This document shows positions 33,841-43,345 of a stretch of 64,000 nucleotides of DNA, one piece after another (positions within the stretch are counted from its first letter, which is position 1; each line of letters starts with the position of its first letter). Position numbers and translations under genes: made by a program. The notes beneath the pieces are model-generated. The model was not told the origin of the DNA. It saw only the letters and a program-made list of their open reading frames with translations, and made no database searches. Origin of the DNA: Streptomyces odonnellii (GTDB taxonomy: Bacteria; Actinomycetota; Actinomycetes; Streptomycetales; Streptomycetaceae); NCBI RefSeq assembly GCF_000981895.1, contig NZ_LATD01000005.1:1-64000 (forward strand), given 5' to 3'.

Positions 33841-34184
33841 GACGCATCAGACCTCCGTTTTGTCCGCTCAGCGCGCGGGGGCGCGGCGGCTCCTTCCTCT
33901 GCTTCCCCGGCTCGTTCCTCACCCGGCGGCGTTGCTGGAACGTCGGCGACGTACGCACCCTGGATGGATTCGAGCCGGTCGAGGAGTTCGTCCTCACGCC
34001 GGTCGAACTCCCGCTCGCTGATGCGGCCTTCCAGCAGTTCCCGCTCCAGTTCGGCGAGCCGGCGCTCGATCGGAGCGGTGTCGTAAGCCTCTTGCTCGGC
34101 GACCTCGGTCACCCGCCTCACCACCCATCCGACGCCTCGTACCGGTGCCAGCGGCACGGTCAGGATCTGAGTCAGCAGGCCCAT
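33837..34184 (-). CDS. gvpG: gas vesicle protein GvpG
   Basis: This 115-residue protein begins MGLLTQILTVPLAPVRGVGW and continues with EERELLEGRISEREF-like helices (RRLAELERELLEGRISEREF) typical of GvpG. Its tail is Pro/Ala/Glu-rich. GvpG is a minor assembly factor that works with GvpF/L. The start has GAGGAG at good spacing, 16 bp after gvpF. Confidence 0.92.
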   Translation of the reverse strand: MGLLTQILTVPLAPVRGVGWVVRRVTEVAEQEAYDTAPIERRLAELERELLEGRISEREFDRREDELLDRLESIQGAYVADVPATPPGEERAGEAEEGAAAPPRAERTKRRSDAS

Positions 34185-34199
34185 CGCGGGCTCCTCACG

Positions 34200-34913
34200 T
34201 CATACGAAGCTGTAGGGCGGCAACGGCCCTCTGAGGCGCAGTTCGACGTCCGGCCCGTACCGCTCGGCCAGCTTTTCCGCTGCGGAGGTGAACTCCCGCA
34301 CCCGGTCCCGGTCCACGAGAAACGACACATTGAGGAAGTACTCGGATGTCGCGCCGCCCTCCGACTCGGCGTCGGCGCACGGACGCAGTGCCTCGGTCAC
34401 CTCTGCCGTCAGGCTGTCCTGCCGCGCCGCCACCTCCCGGGCGACCAACTCGCCCAGCGCCAGCCGCTCCTCGTACGTTCCACCGCCGCCCCGCGTAGCC
34501 TCGTTCAGCCCGCGTACCTCGTCGGACTCCTCGATCACCTGCCGCAGTAGCGTTTCCTCGTCCTCGGACGCCTTGAGATTGAACTCCACCCGCCCTGCCA
34601 ACTCCGCGAGCCGCTCGCTGTACAGCTCGGCATGCTCGCTGAGTGCCGCTCGTACCGTGTCGTCGTCCGCGGCGGTGAGACCGAAGCGCATGGGCAGTAC
34701 CGCGTGCTCGGACAACAGCCGCTCCTGCACCTCGTGATGGGCGCTGAGATCCCTGCGCTTGGCGCGCAATTTCTCCGGGGCGTCACTCACGACCGCCTTG
34801 AGTGCTCCTTCGGTGACGGTACGCAGCGAAGGAGCCTCTTCCCCCACACCGTGCAGGTCGTCAAGGCGCGGATCGCACTCGGAGGAGGTGATGGCGTAGA
34901 CGTAGACGGACAT
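34200..34913 (-). CDS. gvpF: gas vesicle protein GvpF
   Basis: This 237-residue GvpF/L protein has MSVYVYAITSSECDPRLDDL, HHEVQERLLSEHAVLPMRFG and the terminal RGPLPPYSFV. The family binds GvpA and caps growth of the cylinder. GAGGAG lies six bases upstream of the ATG at 34913. The start is three bases after the gvpA stop, giving tight coupling. Confidence 0.92.
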   Translation of the reverse strand: MSVYVYAITSSECDPRLDDLHGVGEEAPSLRTVTEGALKAVVSDAPEKLRAKRRDLSAHHEVQERLLSEHAVLPMRFGLTAADDDTVRAALSEHAELYSERLAELAGRVEFNLKASEDEETLLRQVIEESDEVRGLNEATRGGGGTYEERLALGELVAREVAARQDSLTAEVTEALRPCADAESEGGATSEYFLNVSFLVDRDRVREFTSAAEKLAERYGPDVELRLRGPLPPYSFV

Positions 34914-34916
34914 CGG

Positions 34917-35384
34917 CTACTCCTCCTCACGGTGTCTGACCGGCCGCTCACGGTGTCTGGCCAGCCGCTTCGCACTGCCCCGCCTTGGTTCCGGCTCCGC
35001 CTCTTCCTTCTCCTCACCTGTCCCACCGGTCCGGCCGGCCTGGAAGGAATCCGTGATCGCTTCGACCGCACCCGTCAGGGCACCTTTGCTCTTGCCGCGC
35101 GCTCCGCCCTCGGTCACTTCACCCACCACGCCCGTCAGCGTCTGGGGGGCTTTGCGACCGGCCTCCAGGTCGAGGCGGTTGCACTCCTCGGCGAAGCGGA
35201 GATATGTATCGACGCTCGCGACGACAACGCGCGCGTCGATCTTGAGAAGTTCGATACCGACGAGGGATACGCGGACGAACGCGTCGATGACGAGGCCGCG
35301 ATCCAGGATCAGCTCCAGGACGTCATAGAGGTTTCCACCGCCACCTACGGCGATCTGACCGCTTTGCTGCGGCACTACAGTCAC
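34917..35384 (-). CDS. gvpA: gas vesicle structural protein GvpA
   Basis: This 155-residue protein carries the shell-forming core [20 protein letters not shown] and [21 protein letters not shown] long charged C-terminal tail follows, which streptomycete copies have and cyanobacterial GvpA lacks. It is the main shell subunit. The start is a GTG preceded by GGGAG. It is second in the operon after gvpO. Confidence 0.92.
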   Translation of the reverse strand: MTVVPQQSGQIAVGGGGNLYDVLELILDRGLVIDAFVRVSLVGIELLKIDARVVVASVDTYLRFAEECNRLDLEAGRKAPQTLTGVVGEVTEGGARGKSKGALTGAVEAITDSFQAGRTGGTGEEKEEAEPEPRRGSAKRLARHRERPVRHREEE

Positions 35385-35420
35385 GACGACTCCCTTCGGT
35401 GCTCCCGCGGCTGCCGACGG

Positions 35421-35798
35421 TCACTTGCGATCGATCTGGCCCCGTGCGTATCGCCGACGGCGCTCGTACTCCGTGAGCCTGCCTTCTTCATCCAGTCGCA
35501 CGCGGTAGCTCGCCATCACACTGGTGGTGTCGGGCACCCGCGAGATTTCGAGCACCTCCACATCGGCCTGCCACCCCTCCTCCGTACGCTTGACGGCTGA
35601 CACCGACTCGGGCCGCGTCCCCAGAAGCCCGGCGAGCTGCTCCGTGGCCTCGCGCATCGCCCCGCCCATCGCCAGAGGGCGGGACACCGGCTCCCTCTCC
35701 TGCTCGCCGCCACGGCCCGCACCCGCGGCCTCACGGCGGCTGCCCGATGTCTTCGGACGTCCCGTTCCGTCGAGGTCCCTGCGCCGGCTGCCGCCCAT
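35421..35798 (-). CDS. gvpO: gas vesicle protein GvpO
   Basis: This 125-residue protein has a charged N-terminus followed by EATEQLAGLLGTRPESVSAV and SVMASYRVRLDEEGRLTEYE, then YARGQ, the conserved GvpO C-terminal domain. It is the first gene of the operon and may act in expression control or assembly. The ATG at 35798 is preceded by GGAG. The upstream 170 bp hold the operon promoter. Confidence 0.9.
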   Translation of the reverse strand: MGGSRRRDLDGTGRPKTSGSRREAAGAGRGGEQEREPVSRPLAMGGAMREATEQLAGLLGTRPESVSAVKRTEEGWQADVEVLEISRVPDTTSVMASYRVRLDEEGRLTEYERRRRYARGQIDRK

Positions 35799-35968
35799 GT
35801 CGCTCCTGCTCCACATCCGGTATGCACAATTTGATGCTTTTGCTCGAAAAGCGCGATATCTCCAGTGAAGCACCGGCGGCGTGCGGCGGGCAAAGGATGG
35901 AGGTGGCGAAGCGCTCAGGGGCCGGGGCCGTGCTGCTCAGGCGGCTCGGCGCTCGGTGTCACGGGCTG
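35799..35968 (-). promoter_or_regulatory. gvp operon promoter region
   Basis: This 170-bp gap separates gvpO from the end of the next minus-strand gene. Bases 35815-35875 are notably AT-rich for this window (TTTGATGCTTTTGCTCG on the plus strand), consistent with promoter DNA for the gvp operon. No exact hexamers are assigned. Confidence 0.45.
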
Positions 35969-37597
35969 TCACGGGCCGTCGGTCTCGCCTCCGCGGCCCC
36001 CGCGGGCGAGTGTGCGCTGCGCCATGGTGAGCAGCCGCCCGGCGCCATGGGCGCGGAGTGCGGCGCGGGCCGCGTTGGCACCGGGTGCGCCGTGGACCGC
36101 GCCGCCGGGGTGGGCGGACGCGGAAGCGAGATACAGGCCTTTCACCGGAGTCTCGGGGCGGCCGGTCCCGGGAAGCGGCCGGAACACCGCCTGCTGGTGG
36201 AGGGCGGTCGTACCGCCGTTGACCGCCCCGTCGCGCAGATTGCTGTCGGCGGCCTGGAGCGTGGGCGGCGCGAGGACGCGACGGGCCAGGATGCGATGGC
36301 GGAACCCGGGAGCGTACCGCTCGACCTGTTCCTCGATCCGGTCAGCCATGGCTTCCTGCTCGCCGCGGTCCCACCGTCCCTTCAGGCCGTCGGGACCCGC
36401 GTCTCCCCTGACGCGGCGCGGCACATGGGTGTACGCCCACGCCGACTCCGTACCGGCGGCCGAGCGTGTCGCGTCGGACGTCGTCATCTGGCCGAGGAGT
36501 GCGAACGGCCGGTCGGGGATCCTGCCCATGGCGATCTGTGCCGCGAATCGGGTGAGGTCGTCCACGCTATCGGCGAGATGGACGGTGCCGGCCGAGGCCG
36601 CCTCCGGAGCCGTCCAGGGCACGAGCCGGTCAAGGGCCCAGTCGACCTTGAAGGTGGCCCAGTCCCATTGGAAGCGGCGCAGATCCTCCCAGATCCGGGA
36701 CGGCAGATGGCCGGCGCCGACGAGTTCGCGGTACAGAACCGGCGCCGACACGTCCGCGAGGACGGCTCTGCGTACGGGGACGGCCTCGCCCGTGGCGGTA
36801 CGCACTCCCACCGCTCGGCCGCTCCGTACGACGACCCGTGTCACCCGCTCCCCACAGCGGACGACGACACCGCGCCGGCGCAATCGGTTCACCAGCGCCG
36901 CTGTCAGCTCGCCCGATCCACCGACCGGCACCGGAAATCCGTACGTCTGGCCGAGCATGGACATCAGCCAGCCGAATCCGCCGCTGACCGCGGACTCCGG
37001 CCCCAGATCGGCGTGCAGCGCGTTGCCCGCGAGCAGCAGCCGGCCGCCCTCGCCGGCGAACTCCTCCTCGCCGAGGCGCCGTACCGGCAGGAGCATGCTG
37101 CGCGCGAGCCGCAGTCCGCCCGCTCCACGCAGCCGGGCCGCGAGCCCGGCCATGGCCCGTACGGGTGGAAAGGGAGTGAAGAGCGCGCGCAGGAGGTCCT
37201 CCCGCACCCGGTCCCAGATCCGGCAGAGGCCGATCCAGGACTGACCGTCGCCGGGTGCGAACGTGTCCAGTCCGGCCGCGGTCACCCGGCGGTCGCGGTC
37301 GAGCACGGCGCAGCGTCCGTCCCGCAGGGGGTGCGCGACGACATGAGGGGCATGGCTCCAGCGCAGCCCCTCCGCGTGCAGATCGAGCCCGGCCAGTACG
37401 GGTGAGGCAGCGGCCATCGGGTAGAAGGCGCTGAACACATCACTCACGTAGTCGGGGTGGACCCCGCGGTCGCTGCGTACGGCACCACCAGGCTCGTTCT
37501 GTTCCTCCAGCACCTCCACACTCCAGCCGGCGTCGGCGAGCAGGTTGGCCGCCACGAGGCCGTTGGGTCCGGCTCCGATCACCACCGCGTCGGTCAT
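35969..37597 (-). CDS. phytoene-desaturase-like NAD(P)/FAD oxidoreductase
   Basis: This encodes 542 residues. The N-terminal dinucleotide motif is AVVIGAGPNGLVAANLLADA, with the following EQNEPGGAVRSDR, and a C-terminal signature GLYLASASAHPGGAVHGAPG is like carotenoid desaturases and COG1233 proteins. It probably desaturates or isomerises a lipid-like substrate; no carotenoid genes are nearby. It overlaps the stop of the upstream SRPBCC gene (ATGA), so the two may act together. Confidence 0.87.
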   Translation of the reverse strand: MTDAVVIGAGPNGLVAANLLADAGWSVEVLEEQNEPGGAVRSDRGVHPDYVSDVFSAFYPMAAASPVLAGLDLHAEGLRWSHAPHVVAHPLRDGRCAVLDRDRRVTAAGLDTFAPGDGQSWIGLCRIWDRVREDLLRALFTPFPPVRAMAGLAARLRGAGGLRLARSMLLPVRRLGEEEFAGEGGRLLLAGNALHADLGPESAVSGGFGWLMSMLGQTYGFPVPVGGSGELTAALVNRLRRRGVVVRCGERVTRVVVRSGRAVGVRTATGEAVPVRRAVLADVSAPVLYRELVGAGHLPSRIWEDLRRFQWDWATFKVDWALDRLVPWTAPEAASAGTVHLADSVDDLTRFAAQIAMGRIPDRPFALLGQMTTSDATRSAAGTESAWAYTHVPRRVRGDAGPDGLKGRWDRGEQEAMADRIEEQVERYAPGFRHRILARRVLAPPTLQAADSNLRDGAVNGGTTALHQQAVFRPLPGTGRPETPVKGLYLASASAHPGGAVHGAPGANAARAALRAHGAGRLLTMAQRTLARGGRGGETDGP

Positions 37598-38109
37598 CGC
37601 TCCGTCCCCTCTCCGGCCGCCGCGCCTCCCCCGTGCGGGGCGGACGTGGCGGCCCTGGAAGAGCCGGGCGACGCGGGGCTGTCGTGTTCCACCGCCTTCG
37701 CGAGCCGGCTGAGCATGCTGCGGTGCCGGATCTGCAAGAACGCGTCCAGGACAAGGTTGTGGGCCGTGCCGGCGAAGCCGCGCAGTGGGTGCTCGTCGAC
37801 GATCACGAGCGTCTCGTCACCCCAGGACCGGATGTCGAAAGCGATGCGCGCGGTGCCGAGCGGCCCGCTGTGTGCCTCCAACTCCAGCCATTGCAGAGGC
37901 TCGTGGCGTCGGACGACGGTCTGTCCACGGAACTCCTTGGAGCCCAGCCGCACTGCGTACGTGAGGGAGGAACCGACCTCGGGCCAGCGTCCCGCCTGAG
38001 GGAAGGAGCGTGCCGTGCCAACCACCCACTCGGCGTATCGCTCCGGATCGGAGAGGACCCTCCAGACAGCGGCCGGTTCGCGTGCGATGAGCTGGTGCCG
38101 TACGGCCAT
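37594..38109 (-). CDS. SRPBCC-family protein
   Basis: This 171-residue START-like protein carries REPAAVWRVLSDPERYAEWV and TARIAFDIRSWGDETLVIVD, with a Ser/Ala/Gly-rich tail. It likely binds a hydrophobic ligand. The ATG at 38109 follows GGAGGG. Its stop overlaps the start of the desaturase-like gene, and the pair is probably one functional unit. Confidence 0.87.
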   Translation of the reverse strand: MAVRHQLIAREPAAVWRVLSDPERYAEWVVGTARSFPQAGRWPEVGSSLTYAVRLGSKEFRGQTVVRRHEPLQWLELEAHSGPLGTARIAFDIRSWGDETLVIVDEHPLRGFAGTAHNLVLDAFLQIRHRSMLSRLAKAVEHDSPASPGSSRAATSAPHGGGAAAGEGTER

Positions 38110-38464
38110 GTGCCCTCCCTGGCGCATCGGCTGTGAGCTGTGACGAGTGCGGGTCCGAGCCCCGGAGGGGGCATGGCCGTCGGGCGGGGTGCCGTACGTC
38201 GATGAAATCACCGTATGCGCGATTCGGCGGCCCGGCTTGGGTCCTGTGCCGTGCGCGCGTCCGGTCCGCGTTGTCCCGGCATTCCGCTCGGCCGGCGGGA
38301 AAGCCGCCACCGATAGGACGCCTCCCCAGCGTTCGCCCCGAGACGCGACACGCACAGCCCGCGAAAGGCAACCGCGGCCTCGCCGCCGTTCGGGTCTCCC
38401 CCGCCCCGCTTCCTCCGCCAGGTGCGCGGTCTCCTGGGTCGTACGCCTCGCACAGGCACCGTGA
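38110..38464. other. 355-bp intergenic region
   Basis: This lies between two minus-strand genes. Open frames here are Arg/Pro-rich shadows with no family pattern. It should contain the promoter of the SRPBCC-desaturase operon near 38110-38200. I see no RNA gene. Confidence 0.4.
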
Positions 38465-39244
38465 TCAGTCCGGCTGGCACCGGGGGCACCACACCGTTCC
38501 ACGCCCCGCGACGCGCCCCCGGCGCAGAGACTCGCCACAACGCGGGCACGACGCGTCGGTACGGTCCCGGTGCCCCGTGAGCCAGGAATCGCGCGGTGGT
38601 ACGCGGCCCGCGCGCACCGCGGACCGGAGGGTGCGCCGCATGTCCGTGTAGAGGCGGCCACGCTGCTCTTCCGTGAGCGTGTCGGCACGGTGAGCCGGGT
38701 GCAGCCTGGCCCGCCACAGGATTTCGTCGACCAGCAGATTGCCGAGCCCCGCCAGCCGGGACTGGTCGACGAGGAGCGGCTTGACGCTTCCGCGCCGTCC
38801 ACTGAGGAGCCGGTCGAAGTCCCCGCGGGCGATCTTCGTCGCGTCCGGCCCCTGACCGTCCAGAATCCGGGCGACGCCGGATTCCTCCGCCAGCCAGAGG
38901 CCCTTGAGCTTGCGCTGGTCGCGATAGCGCAGTTGTCGATCGTGTCCCACTGTGAACGCGACGCGGTCATGCGTGTGGAGCTCTTCGGCGGGGCGGCAGC
39001 ACACGAGCAGTCCGGTCATGCCGAAATGCAGGAGCACGGTGGGCCCGTCGGTGCGAGCGAGCAGCCACTTCCCGCGCCGCTCGGGCTCGGCGAAGCTCCG
39101 CCCTTCCAGTTCCTGACGGAACCGCCGCACACTCACACCGTGCAGTACACCGGCGTCGTACACCTCCACGCGCTCGATCGTCCGCCCCTGGGCGCAGGAC
39201 GCGAGACAGGAGCGAAACGCTTCGACATCGGGCAGCTCGGGCAC
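38465..39244 (-). CDS. Fpg/Nei-family DNA glycosylase
   Basis: This encodes 259 residues. The N-terminus after the initiator is PELPDVEAF, with the catalytic Pro and Glu of Fpg/Nei enzymes. LLVDQSRLAGLGNLLVDEIL forms the helix-two-turn-helix, and the zinc finger has Cys pairs CPRC and CPRC at the C-terminus. It removes oxidised bases from DNA. The start is GTG at 39244, preceded by GGAAAGAG. It is a complete protein. Confidence 0.9.
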   Translation of the reverse strand: MPELPDVEAFRSCLASCAQGRTIERVEVYDAGVLHGVSVRRFRQELEGRSFAEPERRGKWLLARTDGPTVLLHFGMTGLLVCCRPAEELHTHDRVAFTVGHDRQLRYRDQRKLKGLWLAEESGVARILDGQGPDATKIARGDFDRLLSGRRGSVKPLLVDQSRLAGLGNLLVDEILWRARLHPAHRADTLTEEQRGRLYTDMRRTLRSAVRAGRVPPRDSWLTGHRDRTDASCPRCGESLRRGRVAGRGTVWCPRCQPD

Positions 39245-39400
39245 ACAACACTCTTTCCCGGCACAGCGCTTCCGTCGCCACTATCGGGGAATTCTTCGGC
39301 CGGGCGGCCCATCCGAACGGTCGCCACGACGCAGCGGCACTTCCGTCCGATCCGGGTCCCCAGGGCGCCACGAGCGGGCGCACTGGATCGTCGGCCCCCG

Positions 39401-39568
39401 GTGGCGCCTCGTGACCCGAAGTCGTCTTACCAGCGTGGTGGGCAGCGCTCCCACAGCGGCGCGGAAGGGCCCACGAGGGACCAGCTGTACGAAGAAGCCA
39501 AGAAGCGCAACGTCCATGGCCGCTCCTCGATGACCAAGCGGCAGCTTGAGGACGCGCTTGGGCGCTGA
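39401..39568 (+). CDS. small SAP/Rho-N-like protein
   Basis: A short frame encodes 55 residues: DPKSSYQRGGQRSHSG, then PTRDQLYEEAKKRNVHGRSS and MTKRQLEDALGR. The last 30 residues match the helix-extended-loop-helix of Rho N-terminal/SAP-like domains found in small actinobacterial proteins often labelled plasmid stabilisation. Such domains bind nucleic acid. The GTG at 39401 is a guess, since no ribosome site is clear. Its function is unknown. Confidence 0.6.
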   Translation: MAPRDPKSSYQRGGQRSHSGAEGPTRDQLYEEAKKRNVHGRSSMTKRQLEDALGR

Positions 39569-39661
39569 CGGAGATGCGGCAGGGCCTCGGCTGTGGGACA
39601 CGCGGACTGGATCTCGTATCGCTCGTCGGCGTGATACGGACGGTGTGCGGTGCAAGCGGGG

Positions 39662-41133
39662 TCAGCTTTCCGCGACGACTCGCACGGTGTGCAGACGCCG
39701 GTCGGCCGCGTCCGGCAGAAACATGCCGGATGCGACTCCCGAGGTCAGGTACTCCAGCACGGGCTCGGTCAGGCGTTCGCCGGGCAGGACGACCGGAATT
39801 CCGGGCGGGTACGGGGTGATCATCTCCGCGGCAACCCTGCCGTGGGCCTCGGCGGCGGGAACCTTCGTGTGCTGAGCGAAATACGCGTCGCGGGGCAGCT
39901 CGACCTGATCCATACGCAGATCGGCCGGGGACGGGACGGTGACCTGGGGGGCGTCCCGCAGATCAGCGGCGTGGTGGGCCAGGTCGCGCAGGGCTGTGCG
40001 GAGACGCGCGGTGGTCTGCTCGTCGTCGGCGTGGGTGAGCTGGGCGCTGATGCGCCGGTGATCGGACAAGTGAACGTCGATGTGGTGGTTCCTGCGCAGC
40101 CAGTCGGCCGCCCGGTAACCGGTGGTGCCGAGTTCGCTGATGTCCATCACAACCGGCAGGGGGTCGAAGTCGGCAGCCAGTCCGGGACCGCAGAAGTCCG
40201 CCGCGCCGTTGACGTGGAAACCGTCGATCGCCTCGACGGCCTCGCGGATGCGAACGGCCAGCTCCAGGGCCCCGCCGACGAGTTCGCGACCGTACTGCAC
40301 CATCTGCCGACGCCAGGCGTCGATGCCGGCGTACAGCAGGACGTTCGGGCTGGTCGTGCCGAGCAGGTCGGCCCGCGAGGCCAGCTCGGCCGGATCGACC
40401 CGGTCACCCTGGAGATGGAACACCGAACCCTGTTCGAGCCCGCTGCCCATCTTGTGGATGCTGGTCACACAGATGTCGGCACCGGCGTCCATGGCCCACG
40501 ACGGCAGGTCGTCGTGGAACGGAAGATGCGCTCCCCACGCCTCATCCACGATGAGCGGCTTGCCGCGGCGGTGGCAGACGTCCGCGATGCCCGTGAGATC
40601 GGCCGCGGCTCCGTACGGTGTCGGGCTGGTGACCAGGGCGCCGTCTGCACCGGGATGCCTCGCGAACGCCTTTTCATAGGCGGCGGATGACGGGGATGGG
40701 CGATGTGCCGGGCAGCGTCCCACTGGGGCTCCACCTACACCGGCTCGACGCCGGACAGGATCAGTCCGGCGACCACCGATTTGTGCGCGTCACGCCCAAC
40801 AAGGATCTGGTGGCCAGGGCAGGTCACCACCAGCATCGCGGCCTTCACCGACAGGGAACTGCCGCATGTCGAAAAGAACGTATGGTCGGCGTGCACGGCA
40901 TCGGCCATGAGTCCCTCGGCGCGTTCCAGTACGCGGCCGCGCGCGAGCCGGTCGTCAAGACCACCGTTGGCCAGGACGTCGCCGAAGTACACGGCGTCCC
41001 CCAGCACGGCTCTGGCGCGCGGGTCCGCGCCACGCGCTTGCTTGTGGCCGGGCGGTGTGAAACCCAGCTCCTGTGCGTCGTGATACCGGGCGAGAGCATC
41101 GAGGACGGGCGCCTCATCGTGGTTGAGACCCAT
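39662..41133 (-). pseudogene. Orn/Lys/Arg decarboxylase-family gene with nonsense codon and frameshift
   Basis: From ATG 41133, the frame reads LGFTPPGHKQARG and ADHTFFSTCGSSLSVKAAML to LILSGVEPV. It then meets TAG in the position where relatives have Trp; the same frame resumes VEPQWDAARHIAHP. A frameshift follows near 40690, and the next frame continues AAYEKAFARHPGADGALVTS, with the PLP lysine in TSIHKMGSGLEQGS, through to 39662. The family decarboxylates basic amino acids. Both lesions lie within about 50 bases. The gene is either decayed or affected by sequence error, though the TAG is clean. Confidence 0.8.
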
Positions 41134-41135
41134 AT

Positions 41136-41717
41136 ATGAGCCGTTCCCGGAACTGTGGCTTACATGTCCCGTGGGTCGCCCGGATGATCGGCACCGGCGC
41201 GCTGTTCGCCATTTCCGGTCTGGCCACAATCTTCGGCCAGACCCGCGTCACCGCCTGGTGCACACAGCACTGGTCCTCCAGCAGGGCGATCACCATCGGG
41301 CTGGCCCTCATGGGCGTCGCCTTCGTCCCACTCCTGGCGCCCGTACCGACAACCGGCGTCGGTCGGACCATCGGCGCCGTCGCTCCCGCGGTGGTGAGCG
41401 GACTACTGCTGGCCGTGGCCACGATGATCGTCTATCCCTTCGAGATGGACACGATCATCACCCTCGCCGAGAGCCGGCTCGTCGCCACCTACTACGGCTT
41501 GTACAACACCATTTGCGGCGTCGGTATCACGGCGGGGAACCTCCTCACCGGCGCCGCCCTCGACGCTGCGGCCCGAGCCTGAATCCCCGCACTGCCCTGG
41601 ATCACCCTCACTGCGCTCGGACTCGCCTGCGCCGGCGCCATCCACCTGCTGTCCCGGCCTGGCCAAAGCTCCGCGAGAGGCAAGAAGGAGGTCGCCGAAC
41701 TCACCGGACGCCCCTAG
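41136..41717 (+). pseudogene. MFS transporter C-terminal remnant with internal stop
   Basis: The frame encodes several membrane spans (IGTGALFAISGLATIFGQTR, ITIGLALMGVAFVPLLAPVP, VVSGLLLAVATMIVYPFEMD) and GLYNTICGVGITAGNLLTGA. An in-frame TGA at 41580-41582 interrupts the last helix, which then continues as LPWITLTALGLACAGAIHLL to 41717. The N-terminal half of the transporter is absent. It lies back to back with the decarboxylase remnant. Confidence 0.72.
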
Positions 41718-41836
41718 TCGGGGGCCGAGCTGGACTCTCTCCATGCCCATCTCCCCGTACGAACTCCTTGATGCCCACACTCCGGTCAACGCTGCCGTGA
41801 CAGTCCTCGTGTCCGGGCGCTCCGGGGTGGCTGTCG

Positions 41837-43087
41837 TCAAATGGTCGCCGTCTGCGGGCGCTTGCGGCGGGTGAGCGGTTTCTCGACGAGATAGTGGGAG
41901 GCCGTCGCCGCCGCGAACGTGGCGGCGATGGCAGCCGGTACATGCCAGGTGTCCAGTCCGAGGCCGGCCATCAGGCGGCCGAGGGGGTAGTGCCACAGAT
42001 AGAGGCCGTAGCTGAGGTTGCGCCCGGTCCAGGCGAGCGGGGCCAGGGACAGAACACGGGAGAGCAGGCTGAGCGGCCGGAGTTCCAGCGCCGCGATCAC
42101 CGTGGCAGAGAGGACGGCCGTCACCAGGAAGCCCACGGTGTACCACGGCGCCGTCCAGGCGCTGGTGCCGGTCATCGGCACCTGCCAGACGATCAGAGCC
42201 AGCATTCCCATCGCCGGCCAGGCCAGCCGTCCCGCCCACCGGCGCAACGCGGCCAGCCGAGGGTCCTCCGAGTCAAGCCGGGCGATCACCAGCGCGAGCA
42301 GCGCGCCGACCAGCAGTTGGTCGGCCCGGGTGTCGGTGCCGTTGTAGATGCGGTGCGCCGCGGTCGGACTCCACAGGACACAGCGCCAGAGCACCGGCAG
42401 CAGGCAGAGCGCCACAGCGCACAGCAGGACGGTGCGGGGCCTGAGGCGGAGCAGGAGGAGCAGGAGCAACGGTGGCCAGAGCAGGTAGAACTGTTCTTCC
42501 ACGCCCAGCGACCAGGTGTGCCCGAGGAGTGCGGTTTCGTCCGTGTAGAGGCCGGGCTGGGCGGCCCGGACAATGTTGACCAGGAACGTGGCGGACAGGG
42601 CAATGGACGTCCACGCATCCTCGAAGCCCCGGAGCCGCGTGGTGCCCGCGAGGACGGCGCACACCGCGCAGACCACCAGAAGGGCGGGGACGAGCCGCTT
42701 CCAGCGCCGCCAGTAGAACGAGCGCATACCGACCGCACCGGTGCGGGCGAACTCGGCGAGCAGCAGCCGGGTGATGACGAATCCGCTGATGGTGAAGAAG
42801 ACGTCCACGCCCAAGGCGCCGCCCGGCAGTGGGCCCGGTACGAAGTGATAGGCCAGGACCAGGACGACGGCCAGGGTCCGCAGTCCGTCGACGCCCCGCA
42901 CCCGGCCCTTCCCCAGTGCCGACGGGAATCCGTGCCCACCCCGGACACGCCGGTCGTCCGGAGGCGGCGGGGCCAGGGTCACGGTGCCACCCGTTCGGAC
43001 ACCGGAACCGGCGTGGCCAGGTGGCCCAGCGACGTTTCCGTCGGGTCTGTCCGAACCAGGTCCTTGTGCAGTCGGAGTGCTGTCCAT
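41837..43087 (-). CDS. acyltransferase family membrane protein (OafA/YrhL type)
   Basis: This encodes 416 residues with about ten membrane spans. The catalytic region is RGVDGLRTLAVVLVLAYHFV (with the His), then DVFFTISGFVITRLLLAEFA, SFYWRRWKRLVPALLVVC and GHTWSLGVEEQFYLLWP. These enzymes transfer acyl groups to surface sugars or lipids. The ATG at 43087 or an upstream GTG at 43111 could start it. No glycan genes are adjacent. Confidence 0.87.
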   Translation of the reverse strand: MDSTPTAQGPGSDRPDGNVAGPPGHAGSGVRTGGTVTLAPPPPDDRRVRGGHGFPSALGKGRVRGVDGLRTLAVVLVLAYHFVPGPLPGGALGVDVFFTISGFVITRLLLAEFARTGAVGMRSFYWRRWKRLVPALLVVCAVCAVLAGTTRLRGFEDAWTSIALSATFLVNIVRAAQPGLYTDETALLGHTWSLGVEEQFYLLWPPLLLLLLLRLRPRTVLLCAVALCLLPVLWRCVLWSPTAAHRIYNGTDTRADQLLVGALLALVIARLDSEDPRLAALRRWAGRLAWPAMGMLALIVWQVPMTGTSAWTAPWYTVGFLVTAVLSATVIAALELRPLSLLSRVLSLAPLAWTGRNLSYGLYLWHYPLGRLMAGLGLDTWHVPAAIAATFAAATASHYLVEKPLTRRKRPQTATI

Positions 43088-43345
43088 CCCGAGCCCGTGC
43101 CCAGGAAGCACTCAGGGATGCGTTTGTTCATTCAATTCTCAGAATTAACTCCCACTTCATGCTCCATTCGCATGTTTTCGTGATGAGCTGGACAATCCAA
43201 TCGCCGCGGGAGGGTGCCGTCCTGGCCGGTGACCGGCACAGCCAGGGGGCGGCCCCTTACTGCCCAGCACGGCCGACACCAGCACCCCTTAAGATCCATA
43301 TCTGTTGGTGAGCCGGAACAGGTCTGCGAGGAAACGAAAACACCC

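Noticed and set aside
38570..39400. Long plus-strand frame before the small SAP-like protein
   Set aside because: It is antisense to the Fpg/Nei gene and shows no family pattern; only its last 55 residues look real.
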